DNA of 14,933 nt from an uncultured bacterium (GTDB lineage: Bacteria > Cyanobacteriota > Vampirovibrionia > Gastranaerophilales > Gastranaerophilaceae), in NCBI GenBank assembly GCA_900551915.1, contig URXT01000042.1, forward strand, positions 1 through 14,933, given 5' to 3'. The first letter of the stretch is position 1; every line of letters starts with the position of its first letter. The translations under genes and the position numbers were made by a program. Below, piece after piece: positions 1 to 7,420 of the stretch. Below the pieces are notes generated by a model. It was not told the DNA's origin and did not search any database. It was given only the letters and a program-made list of their open reading frames with translations.

Positions 1-29
1 GAAAATTCAATCATAGTCTGCTTTTTCAT
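1..29 (-). CDS. Start of an unknown gene, truncated by the left edge
   Basis: Only the first nine codons are inside the window, reading MKKQTMIEF before the edge. The start is well supported despite the short length. An AAGGAG ribosome binding site (positions 38-43) lies eight bases before the ATG, and a near-consensus sigma-70 promoter (70-98) lies just upstream in the same orientation. The product cannot be named. The DNA for codons 3 to 9 reappears, with one mismatch, at the right edge of the window just upstream of the pseudopilin gene. The two may therefore be paralogues sharing a 5' end, or the two edges may belong together. Confidence 0.5.
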
Positions 30-69
30 ACCTTTAGCTCCTTATATAAATTAATTTTTTAACTCTTTT

Positions 70-98
70 ATTATAGATTTTTTTTAAAACTTTTGCAA
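70..98 (-). promoter_or_regulatory. Sigma-70-type promoter for the left-edge gene
   Basis: On the minus strand, TTGCAA (93-98) and a perfect TATAAT (70-75) are separated by exactly 17 bases. Transcription would start near position 63, giving a leader of about 34 bases that contains the AAGGAG ribosome binding site. The spacer is mostly A/T runs. Confidence 0.75.
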
Positions 99-152
99 TA
101 GTTTCAACTCAGCAAAAAAGAAAAATGCAAAGGAGGATTTCTCTGCATATAT

Positions 153-179
153 AAAAAGCTCCATTTCAGGAGCTTTTTT
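153..179. terminator. Bidirectional rho-independent terminator after thrC
   Basis: AAAAAGCTCC (153-162) pairs perfectly with GGAGCTTTTT (169-178) around a six-base loop, with A and T runs on either side. It works in either direction. It lies 27 bases beyond the thrC stop and would keep threonine-operon transcripts from running into the left-edge promoter. Confidence 0.85.
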
Positions 180-205
180 GTAATTATTAACTTTCAAAAC
201 TTACG

Positions 206-1258
206 CTAAACATTCATGACACGTAAAATATCTGTCATGTTTGAAGTTGTCTTTTTGACATCGGCATTTGAATATCTAATCGCATTGTCAGGGTCTTTCA
301 AACCGTTTCCTGTCAAAATGCAGACGATTTTCGAGCCTTCTTTGATTTGGTCTTTAACTTTAATCAAGCCTGCAACAGATGCGGCACTTGCGGGTTCTGC
401 CAGAACGCCTTCGCAAGAAGCAATAAGTTTGTAAGCTTTAACGATTTCATCATCGGTTACAAAATTAATCATGCCGTTGCTTTCATCGCGTGCGGCTTCT
501 GCCTGCTTCCAGCTTGCAGGGTTGCCGATACGGATTGCGGTTGCAAGAGTTTCTGGTTTGAAAATTCTTTCACCTTTAACAATTGCGGCAGCGCCTTCGG
601 CTTCAAATCCCATCATCTTCGGCAATGCAGAAATCTTTCCTGACGCATGCCATTCTTTGTAGCCTTTCCAGTAAGCAGTGATGTTTCCTGCGTTTCCAAC
701 CGGAATAAAGTGATAATCCGGAGCTTGCCCGAGCGCATTTATAATCTCAAATGCACCGGTTTTCTGACCCTCAATTCTGTAAGGATTTACGGAATTGACA
801 AGCGTAATCGGATATTCATCTGCAATTTTACGGACTAATTCAAGCGCTTCATCAAAATTTCCCTGAATTGCGATGATTTCGGCGCCGTACATCATTGCCT
901 GCGAAAGTTTTCCGAGCGCAATGTATCCGTCGGGAATTAAAACAAAAGTTCTCATGCCTGCTTTCGCACCGTAAGCAGCAGCAGATGCTGACGTATTTCC
1001 GGTTGATGCGCAAATTATTGCACCGGAGCCGGCTTCTTTTGCTTTTGAAACCGCCATTGTCATTCCGCGGTCTTTAAAGCTTCCTGTCGGGTTGCAGCCT
1101 TCAAATTTCAAATAAATTTCAGCGTCAACGCCAATTTTTTTAGCTAAATTTTCGGCTTTGATTAATGGCGTGTTGCCTTCATTAAGCGTTACGACCGGAG
1201 TTTTGTCAGTTACCGGCAAATATTCTCTGAATGTATTGATTAATCCTTGGTAGTACAT
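206..1258 (-). CDS. thrC: Threonine synthase
   Basis: A PLP-dependent enzyme of 350 residues that converts O-phosphohomoserine to threonine and phosphate, the last step of threonine synthesis, in the cytoplasm. The N-terminal part has NTPLI (29-33) and then GSFKDRG, whose Lys62 is the expected PLP-binding lysine. The [11 protein letters not shown] stretch near residue 85 fits the substrate/cofactor phosphate-binding loop, and a late ILTGNGLKD is the typical C-terminal cofactor contact. Length matches the short Bacillus-type class rather than the longer E. coli/yeast class. GAGGA lies five bases before the ATG. It is the last gene of the hom - small membrane protein - thrC operon, 16 bases after the middle gene, and ends before a strong terminator. 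No homoserine kinase (thrB) is present here, so that step must be encoded elsewhere. No anomalies seen. Confidence 0.95.
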   Translation of the reverse strand: MYYQGLINTFREYLPVTDKTPVVTLNEGNTPLIKAENLAKKIGVDAEIYLKFEGCNPTGSFKDRGMTMAVSKAKEAGSGAIICASTGNTSASAAAYGAKAGMRTFVLIPDGYIALGKLSQAMMYGAEIIAIQGNFDEALELVRKIADEYPITLVNSVNPYRIEGQKTGAFEIINALGQAPDYHFIPVGNAGNITAYWKGYKEWHASGKISALPKMMGFEAEGAAAIVKGERIFKPETLATAIRIGNPASWKQAEAARDESNGMINFVTDDEIVKAYKLIASCEGVLAEPASAASVAGLIKVKDQIKEGSKIVCILTGNGLKDPDNAIRYSNADVKKTTSNMTDILRVMNV

Positions 1259-1274
1259 ATTTTCCTCACTTTTA

Positions 1275-1685
1275 TTAAAATTTTATATTTATATCAACTA
1301 CTTCGCTTTCAAGTGCAGAATTTAATCGATTAAACGCATCGTTTGCACGCGCTTGATTTGATGTATCCATAAGCATTATGGTATTCCCATTCTTATAAGC
1401 AGCATGGAGATAATATCTATCTGATTTAAAAGAAGACCTTCCGCTGCCATGACGTACTCTGGATTTAGAAATTTCAAATTTTTCTATTTCAGAAAACTTT
1501 ATTTTTTTATTTGAAATTACAATGCCCAAAAAATTCTTTGATACAACCTCACATTTTTTTGTATTGCAAACAAATTCCTGCTGTGACGGCTCCATTAAAT
1601 AAAATATGAACAATCCAACAATACAAATACCTATAAGAAAATTTCTAAATCCAGGATATTGATTCCAATCTATATTGTCATACAT
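1275..1685 (-). CDS. Small single-pass membrane protein of unknown function
   Basis: 136 residues, not recognised as a named family. A short N-terminal segment is followed by one hydrophobic helix (about 14-31) and a soluble part of roughly 100 residues. This part opens with two closely spaced cysteines (FVCNTKKC, Cys40 and Cys45). It continues with alternating strands ([26 protein letters not shown] and the [15 protein letters not shown] region) and a final helix ([10 protein letters not shown]). That order of strands then helix is reminiscent of bacterial PH-like domains, but this is only an impression. The gene lies between hom and thrC with 17- and 16-base gaps, so it is almost certainly cotranscribed with them. 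The purine-rich AAGAAAGAAG before the ATG is a weak ribosome binding site. Nothing in the protein suggests an enzyme of threonine synthesis. Confidence 0.8.
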   Translation of the reverse strand: MYDNIDWNQYPGFRNFLIGICIVGLFIFYLMEPSQQEFVCNTKKCEVVSKNFLGIVISNKKIKFSEIEKFEISKSRVRHGSGRSSFKSDRYYLHAAYKNGNTIMLMDTSNQARANDAFNRLNSALESEVVDINIKF

Positions 1686-1702
1686 ATATGCTTCTTTCTT
1701 AA

Positions 1703-2980
1703 TTACACCTGAACTCTTATCAAGCTGTTGACTTTGTTGATGAATTCATCTTTTTCAAAGGCTTCAGCGGCTTTTCTCATGTTCTTTTCGAGCGCAAGTT
1801 CAGTAATTACGGTAATATTTGCAGTGTTATCTTCATCAACTCCGCGCTGAACAATGCTTTGCAAACTTATGCCATTTTCTGCACAAATTTTTCCAATTGT
1901 TCCGATTACTCCCTTGTTGTTTTTTGCATTAATCGAAAGATAATATTTATTCATTGTGTCATTGATATCAATACATTTAGCAGTTTCATTGTGACAGCAG
2001 CGCATCATCGGCAAAAGATAATCTGTTTTGCCAAGTTCAGCCGAAATCGCCAAAATATCTCCGACAACAGAACTTGCAGTCGGGAATTCCCCGGCACCCG
2101 GTCCTGAAAGCGTAATATCACCAATCGGAAAACCTGAAAGACTCACTGCATTTGTCACATAATCGATATGCGCTAAAGTCGATTTGCTTGAAATCAGCAT
2201 TGGGTGAACTCTAACATCAGCGCGGCCGTTTTCGTCAAGTTTAGCGGAGGCAATGAGTTTTATTTTGTAGCCCAAATCGTTTGCGGCAAGCATATCCTGA
2301 GCGCGAATTTTTGTAATCCCTTCGCGGTAAACATTTTCAAGTTTGATACGCTGTTTGAACGCGATTGTTGCAAGGGTTGTGATTTTGTATGCCGCATCAA
2401 AGCCTTCAACATCTCCTGTCGGGTCGGTTTCGGCATATCCAAGCTCCTGCGCTTCTTTCAAAACATCAGCATAAGATGCGCCTTGAACATCCATTTTTGT
2501 TAGAATATAATTGGTAGTTCCATTTAAAATCGCTTCGATTTTGTTAATCTTATTCCCTGCCAGAATTGTTTTAATAGGCATTATCAAAGGAATACCGCCT
2601 GCAATAGCAGCTTCATAAAGAATAACTTTGTTATGTTCTTCGGCAAAGTTAAAAAGTTCTTCACCATGTTTTGCAAGAAGTTCTTTGTTTGCGGTTACTA
2701 TATGTTTGCCGTTTTCGATTGCTTTTTTTATAAGACTAAATGCCGGCTCAACTCCACCAATAAGTTCACAGAGAATATCAATTTCAGGGTCATTGACAAC
2801 TTCAAGGCAGTCTGTTGTTAGAATTGAATTGTCCAAATTCTCAATATTGCGAGGTTTGTTAATATTTTTTACCGCAATTTTTGTTACTTCAATGTTTTCA
2901 AAAGCTTTCAAGGTTTTAAATACACCTGACCCAACGGTTCCAAGACCGATTAATCCGATTTTAATTTTCTTATTTTCCAT
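1703..2980 (-). CDS. hom: Homoserine dehydrogenase with C-terminal ACT domain
   Basis: 425 residues. It reduces aspartate semialdehyde to homoserine with NAD(P)H, the branch point towards threonine and methionine. The N-terminal Rossmann fold shows GLIGLGTVGSG (9-19). TANKELL contains the conserved Lys99, and ILNGTTNYI (151-159) is the substrate-domain signature. The family signature ends in DPTGDVEGFDAAYK (186-199, catalytic-region Lys199). Residues about 347-425 (YYLSINAKNNKGVIGTIGKI, SIVQRG) form an ACT domain, usually responsible for feedback inhibition by threonine. It is not fused to aspartokinase. First gene of the operon with the small membrane protein and thrC. Unlike its neighbours, it has no recognisable ribosome binding site (GTTAAAATTTCTTT precedes the ATG), and it begins only 24 bases after the preceding gene's terminator hairpin. 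The start is still firm because the Rossmann motif begins at residue 9. Confidence 0.96.
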   Translation of the reverse strand: MENKKIKIGLIGLGTVGSGVFKTLKAFENIEVTKIAVKNINKPRNIENLDNSILTTDCLEVVNDPEIDILCELIGGVEPAFSLIKKAIENGKHIVTANKELLAKHGEELFNFAEEHNKVILYEAAIAGGIPLIMPIKTILAGNKINKIEAILNGTTNYILTKMDVQGASYADVLKEAQELGYAETDPTGDVEGFDAAYKITTLATIAFKQRIKLENVYREGITKIRAQDMLAANDLGYKIKLIASAKLDENGRADVRVHPMLISSKSTLAHIDYVTNAVSLSGFPIGDITLSGPGAGEFPTASSVVGDILAISAELGKTDYLLPMMRCCHNETAKCIDINDTMNKYYLSINAKNNKGVIGTIGKICAENGISLQSIVQRGVDEDNTANITVITELALEKNMRKAAEAFEKDEFINKVNSLIRVQV

Positions 2981-3004
2981 AAAGAAATTTTAACACAAAA
3001 ACAA

Positions 3005-3033
3005 AAAATCCGCTTTTTGTTAAAGCGGATTTT
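3005..3033 (-). terminator. Rho-independent terminator after the VSFRG protein gene
   Basis: AAAATCCGCTTT (3005-3016) and AAAGCGGATTTT (3022-3033) form a perfect 12-base-pair stem around a five-base loop. On the minus strand the stem is followed by TTTTTT, G and TTTTT, a strong termination signal for the gene ending at 3060. It lies just in front of hom, so hom needs its own start signal or readthrough. Confidence 0.88.
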
Positions 3034-3059
3034 GCATGTATTAAAAATAAATTCTCTCA

Positions 3060-3512
3060 TTAAGCTTTCGGTTGTTCACCGGCATCAGGTGTATTTTTAG
3101 GTTTTAAGTCAGAAGCATCATCAGCGGCTTTTTCAGCTTTCCCAAACCATTTTCCGAGTGTACTGTCATAAGCTTTTTTAGCAGAATTACCGATTGCAAA
3201 GAAGAAGTTTTTCGCGTTGTCAGCAAAACCTGCCGGCTCGTCAATTTTAGTCCAGTTTGAACCTTTACGGCCAACTGCAATACCAAGACCAATCCATGCC
3301 AAAGCCAAAGCAGCTAAAGTTCCGCCAATAACCTTGCCTGTATTACTTTTTTCTTTCGACGCTTTTGTTGACAAATCTGCACGATCAGCTTCCGGAGCCA
3401 GCGGAGCGGCCTGAGCAGAATTTGAATATTTTCCGGGCTGATTAATCAAAGCATTCAAATCTTTGTTGTCTGTTTCGCCGCGAAAACTTACACTGGAAAT
3501 TGCACTTATCAT
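3060..3512 (-). CDS. Small membrane protein with VSFRG N-terminal motif, function unknown
   Basis: 150 residues, not a family I can name. It opens MISAISSVSFRGE, and such VSFRG-type N-termini recur, as I remember, in many unrelated small proteins of gut Gastranaerophilales. Residues 12-58 are polar and likely disordered. Residues about 60-80 (GKVIGGTLAALALAWIGLGI) form one membrane helix. A short amphipathic stretch with FFFAIGNSAKKAYD and KWFGKAEKAA follows, and the tail is Lys/Asp/Pro-rich. The start is certain: a full AAGGAGG (3520-3526) lies seven bases before the ATG. It is transcribed alone, divergently from the sigma-factor operon, and ends in a strong terminator. It could be a cell-envelope or scaffold component; nothing shows which. 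Confidence 0.82.
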   Translation of the reverse strand: MISAISSVSFRGETDNKDLNALINQPGKYSNSAQAAPLAPEADRADLSTKASKEKSNTGKVIGGTLAALALAWIGLGIAVGRKGSNWTKIDEPAGFADNAKNFFFAIGNSAKKAYDSTLGKWFGKAEKAADDASDLKPKNTPDAGEQPKA

Positions 3513-3688
3513 GAGAAAACCTCCTTATAAAATTACACACATTTATTCACACTAAAATAAAAACCTGAACATTTATAATTTTGTCTCAAACAGGTTCATT
3601 TTACAATATTTGTTACAAAAGTTTACATGAAAATTGGAATATTTTCAATTCCCGTGTCATCTTATTAAGTATAGAGGAGAATTTGAAA
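3513..3688. promoter_or_regulatory. Divergent intergenic region between the VSFRG gene and the sigma-factor operon
   Basis: These 176 bases must hold the start signals of both flanking genes. They are very AT-rich. For the plus strand, TTGTCT (3581-3586) with TACAAT (3602-3607) is a possible but short-spaced pair. AGAGGAG (3673-3679) is the ribosome binding site of the following gene. A six-base inverted repeat AACCTG/CAGGTT (3562-3567 and 3591-3596) lies near the middle and could be an operator or a weak hairpin. No promoter here is strong enough to name with confidence, which would fit dependence on an alternative sigma factor. Confidence 0.4.
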
Positions 3689-6600
3689 ATGACCGGACAG
3701 GGAACTTTAATTTACATTGACGAAAACGACAAAAAAAATGCAGGCATCAGTGCCAATAATTTTGCAAAAGAAGATACAAGAAACAGAGCTTATTACAACG
3801 ATTTAGGCGCACGGCTCGTGCAAAAATTTCTTGCAAGTGAAAATATAGATGTTTCTGATATTTACAATATACACAAAATACACAAAATAGTTGAAGAACT
3901 TGATATTTCTGATATTATGCTCAAAAATATCCATTTGGATGTTCGTGTTGTTTTCAATGAAAACTTTATATTTATTCCCAAAAGTCATTTTATATACGAT
4001 ATTCTTCCTGACATCTATCTTGTACTTTTGATGTCTAACGACAAAAAATCCATGAGATTTTTGGGATTTTTCGAACCGAAATTAATCAACAAAAATAACC
4101 AAAATGAAGAATATTATTTTATTGAAAAAGAAAAACTTACTCCTGTTGAAAATTTAAAAAAATTTATTTCAAATTTTGAAGGAAATACTGCACAAAATCT
4201 TTCAGACTCAGAACTTGAGGAAGCTGATTTCCGCATATTGTCATTAATCGACCATGACATTGACGAAAATGGCAAAAAACAACTTTTAAAATCACTTGTT
4301 AAATCTGCTAAATTAAGAGACAGATTTATCGAATTTGAAAACTTTGAACTTCTTTCCTACAGAGCTCAAAACTCAAAAGAGGTTACAAAGCCTTCTGATA
4401 TTGACATTTCATATGAGAAAGCTGCTGAAGCCACAGCAAAAGCTTTGGATAAATTCAATGAAAAAACGGTTGATAAGCAAGAAGCTGAGATAATGAACAG
4501 CTTTAACGAGTTGGACAGAAATATACCCGACCTTACTCCAGAAATCATAGAAGATGAAGAAAATATTATTGCAGAAGCTTCATCATTGACAGAAGCCGCC
4601 GAGACATTTGCTGAAGAACCTGAAGTAGAACAAATGACAGGAATGCCTGACTTTTCGGATTTGGAAGATTTGACTATCGGAGATATGTCAGAACTTAACG
4701 ACAAATTGCAAGGCAGCAAAGCAATTTCTGACAAAACCGAATCATACATACCTGAACAAAATATTTCCGCACAGGAAACCGCCGATGGATTAGAATTAAG
4801 TGACCTGGAAGATTTCTCAATAGAAGCAGAAAAAAATACATCTTCAGAAAACAATCTTGAAGAGGTTTTAACACCCGTTGATTTTGATGAATTTGAACAC
4901 GTGCATAACAACTCTGCACATGAGGAATATCAAACAGAAACAATCGACCTGGAAGATATTGAAATCCCATCTACTGATACAGTGGAAACTAACGTTTTAA
5001 AAGAAGAAATCCCCCCGGAAACTATTGATTTGGAAGAAATAGAACTGGTTGATACAGAACCACACCACATAGAAGATAAAGTAGATGAAGCTTTAAGTTT
5101 TGAAGACCTGGGCTTAAACGCACATGAAGAAAAAACTGAAAACCCTCAGTTGGAAGAAGTTTCACCAGAGACAATGGATTTTGAAGAAATTAAAGTTTCA
5201 GACAACCTTGAAGAACTCAATTTTGACGAACCCTCTTTCGAACTTGAAAACATTGATAATATAAATCTTGAAGAACCTTCAAAAGAACACGAATCTGTTA
5301 AAGCAACAATTGAATCTGAAAAATTAATGCCTGAAGAATTACAGATATCAGAACCCGAACCTGAAATGGTTTTTGACGGAAATTTGACTGAGGATTTAAA
5401 TCTGGAAGAAGAACTTTCTTTAGAAGAACCCGCAGTAGATAGCTTGCATATGGAAGAGTCAGTTGAAACTGAACCTTTACAAAAACATCCCGAAGAAACC
5501 CAAAATCCGGAACCTCAAACCGATGAACTTTCAAATTTTGAGGCCTTGATACCTGAAACAAACAGCACCTTGCCTGAAAGTTTTGACGAAAAATCATTGA
5601 GCGCAGAGGATAAGGAATTAGACCAGCTTCTTAACATGGAAGATTTTGGAATTAGTGAGGAAAAATCATACGAAACTCCTAATAACATAATAGAAAAAGC
5701 TGATAATATTGACAGCATTACCGGAAGTCTTGAAGAACTAGAAAATACTGACAATGATAAGCCGGAAATCCTATCTTCTACAGCTTCGCCGGACGAAATT
5801 AGTATTAATGATTTGAAAGAAGTTGATGCAAGCTTTGAAGAAGTTAAGCCGGAAGAAAATCAAAATGATATTTCAACAAGCGACTTGATTTCTGAAATAG
5901 ACGACCTTTTAGGCGAAAGCGAAGAAGAAAACACCAAACAAGACTCAAGTGAAGACAAACTTGAAGTGCTTTTCAATTCATCAGAAAGCCATGAAGACAA
6001 TGTTGATGAAACCTTCCTTGATAATGACGGAGGAATTTCAGAAAACACGGTTTCAATGCCTGAAAAAGGCAAGAAAGTCGCCGTAATTGCTGCGGCTGCC
6101 GCACTTGTCGGGGTTTTGGCAGTAGCAGGCGGTGTTGGATTTTTCATGAAGAATAAAAACAATTCTGATGTTCTTGCACAAAACCCGATTGACGAAAATA
6201 TCCCAACAGCAGGTGAAGATACTGTTCAAACACCTGATAATACTGATTTGATGACAAATAACAGCGCTCCTGCTCAACCCGCACCATCACAGGCTTCACC
6301 TTCACCGGCACCTTCGCCCGCGGCAAAACCAACGCCCGCACCTGAAACAGCGAAAAAGCCTTCGCCAAAAGCAGAAAAACCCGCTGCAAAGCAGGAACAG
6401 GCTGCCCCGGCTTCTGCATCAGCACAGCAGAAAAAGCCTTCAGCAACCCCGGTTCCTTACATTTCTGTTAAAAGTCTGACCTGGGAAGTTCCGGATTACC
6501 TTTCTTACAGCGACAAAGTTAAGAGATACCTTCAAACAGCCGGAAAAAGTATCAGGCTTTCACTCTCAAGTGACTTGCTCCTTGCAACCGAATATGCATA

Positions 6601-6799
6601 TTCAAATCAAGTGAAAGTTGAGCTTAAACTCAAAAACGACGGGACTGTCGAAAATATACAAATTACAAAATCAAGCGGTTCTAATCAGATAAATGACATT
6701 GTGTTACGAACTGTTAAAGAAACCATGAAAGTGGTTAAACCCGCTCCGGGCGAGATTCCTACGCCTAATTTTAAACTGGGGCTTATAATTAATTTGTAA
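3689..6799 (+). CDS. Large trans-membrane protein: DUF1822-like N-terminus, acidic region, TonB/TolA-like C-terminus
   Basis: 1036 residues from the ATG at 3689, chosen because AGAGGAG lies just before it; the frame is open further upstream but without a ribosome binding site. Residues about 20-165 resemble cyanobacterial DUF1822: an AYYNDLGARLVQKFL helix, ISDIMLKNIHLDVRVV, FIFIPKSHF, then DIYLVLL and RFLGFFEP before EKLTPVENLKKFI. Residues about 280-790 are extremely rich in Glu/Asp, probably disordered, with recurring short motifs such as ETIDLEDIE (417), ETIDLEEIE (444) and ETMDFEEIK (494). A basic KGKK precedes one membrane helix (797-820). A Pro/Ala/Lys-rich linker (about 850-925) follows, then a C-terminal domain (about 950-1036) of the TonB/TolA type (KVELKLKNDGTVENIQITKSSG). 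Likely topology: N-terminus in the cytoplasm, C-terminus in the periplasm. First gene of an operon with a sigma factor and an ATPase, so a signalling role is inferred. Confidence 0.8.
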   Translation: MTGQGTLIYIDENDKKNAGISANNFAKEDTRNRAYYNDLGARLVQKFLASENIDVSDIYNIHKIHKIVEELDISDIMLKNIHLDVRVVFNENFIFIPKSHFIYDILPDIYLVLLMSNDKKSMRFLGFFEPKLINKNNQNEEYYFIEKEKLTPVENLKKFISNFEGNTAQNLSDSELEEADFRILSLIDHDIDENGKKQLLKSLVKSAKLRDRFIEFENFELLSYRAQNSKEVTKPSDIDISYEKAAEATAKALDKFNEKTVDKQEAEIMNSFNELDRNIPDLTPEIIEDEENIIAEASSLTEAAETFAEEPEVEQMTGMPDFSDLEDLTIGDMSELNDKLQGSKAISDKTESYIPEQNISAQETADGLELSDLEDFSIEAEKNTSSENNLEEVLTPVDFDEFEHVHNNSAHEEYQTETIDLEDIEIPSTDTVETNVLKEEIPPETIDLEEIELVDTEPHHIEDKVDEALSFEDLGLNAHEEKTENPQLEEVSPETMDFEEIKVSDNLEELNFDEPSFELENIDNINLEEPSKEHESVKATIESEKLMPEELQISEPEPEMVFDGNLTEDLNLEEELSLEEPAVDSLHMEESVETEPLQKHPEETQNPEPQTDELSNFEALIPETNSTLPESFDEKSLSAEDKELDQLLNMEDFGISEEKSYETPNNIIEKADNIDSITGSLEELENTDNDKPEILSSTASPDEISINDLKEVDASFEEVKPEENQNDISTSDLISEIDDLLGESEEENTKQDSSEDKLEVLFNSSESHEDNVDETFLDNDGGISENTVSMPEKGKKVAVIAAAAALVGVLAVAGGVGFFMKNKNNSDVLAQNPIDENIPTAGEDTVQTPDNTDLMTNNSAPAQPAPSQASPSPAPSPAAKPTPAPETAKKPSPKAEKPAAKQEQAAPASASAQQKKPSATPVPYISVKSLTWEVPDYLSYSDKVKRYLQTAGKSIRLSLSSDLLLATEYAYSNQVKVELKLKNDGTVENIQITKSSGSNQINDIVLRTVKETMKVVKPAPGEIPTPNFKLGLIINL

Positions 6800-6838
6800 T
6801 TATGTTATATTGTAAATAGTTTAAAGGATTATTGTATA

Positions 6839-7405
6839 GTGGAATTTACACAAGATAAGATAGACTTAATAGAGAGAATAATAAAAAACGACCGAAAATT
6901 TGCAAATAATGAGGATTTGTACGATGATTTCTTCAATGAAACCTGCAAGAGGTCATTGAATATTGTCAAAACTATTACTTCTGATGCAACTCTTGAGGCG
7001 TATCTAAAAAAAATTGCAACGACTTCTATTCTGAATGTATTAAAGGATTCAGGCAGACTTCGCCGTACAAAAGAAGGCTTTACCCCAACAAAAGAAGTTT
7101 CTATTGACGAAGCGCCGAGCCGCACAAATGATTATGCAAATACAAAAATAATTTATGAAACTGCAGACATAACAGAATCTCCGGAGGATGTTCTTCTTGA
7201 AAAAGAAATTCTACAGCACTTCATGAATTCGCTTGAGAAAATAAACAAAGAAAATCCTGACAAAAACTATTTACAAATATATAAATTGCGTTATGATAAT
7301 GGTATGACTCAAAAAGAGATTGCCGAAGAATTAAATATCTCGCAATCCGAAGTTTCAAAACGTTTGTTCAAGCTGATGGAAAAGATTAAGCAGGCGTTTA
7401 ATTAA
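6839..7405 (+). CDS. Small sigma-70-family RNA polymerase sigma factor (ECF-like)
   Basis: 188 residues from a GTG start, with AAAGGA (6823-6828) ten bases upstream. The N-terminal half fits a short sigma region 2: LYDDFFNETCKRSLNIVK, then LEAYLKKIATTSILNVLKDSGRLRRTKEGF, as in the SFRAWLxxIAxNxxxDxxR pattern of ECF factors. An acidic linker (about 90-130) follows. The C-terminal part (about 142-187) is a clear region 4 helix-turn-helix for the -35 element: LQIYKLRYDNGMTQKEIAEEL, then NISQSEVSKRLFKLMEKIK. It has no region 1 or region 3 and would direct polymerase to a special promoter set. It lies 39 bases after the trans-membrane gene and 15 before the zinc-ribbon ATPase, so all three are probably cotranscribed. 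The upstream membrane protein is a candidate partner that could hold or release it. A sigma-like activator that does not bind the -10 element is the alternative. Confidence 0.85.
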   Translation: MEFTQDKIDLIERIIKNDRKFANNEDLYDDFFNETCKRSLNIVKTITSDATLEAYLKKIATTSILNVLKDSGRLRRTKEGFTPTKEVSIDEAPSRTNDYANTKIIYETADITESPEDVLLEKEILQHFMNSLEKINKENPDKNYLQIYKLRYDNGMTQKEIAEELNISQSEVSKRLFKLMEKIKQAFN

Positions 7406-7420
7406 TCAGGATTAAACAAA

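Noticed and set aside
2981..3060. Threonine attenuator with leader peptide before hom
   Set aside because: There is no short open frame rich in Thr or Ile codons; the hairpin is explained as the terminator of the preceding gene.
3581..3688. Upstream extension of the large membrane protein by 36 residues
   Set aside because: The frame is open, but the extra residues show no domain features and no ribosome binding site. AGAGGAG sits directly before the ATG at 3689.
4366..4911. A 181-codon open frame on the minus strand, very Ser-rich
   Set aside because: It is antisense to the acidic region of the large membrane protein. Glu and Asp codons read backwards give Ser, Phe and Leu codons and few stops, so a long shadow frame is expected.
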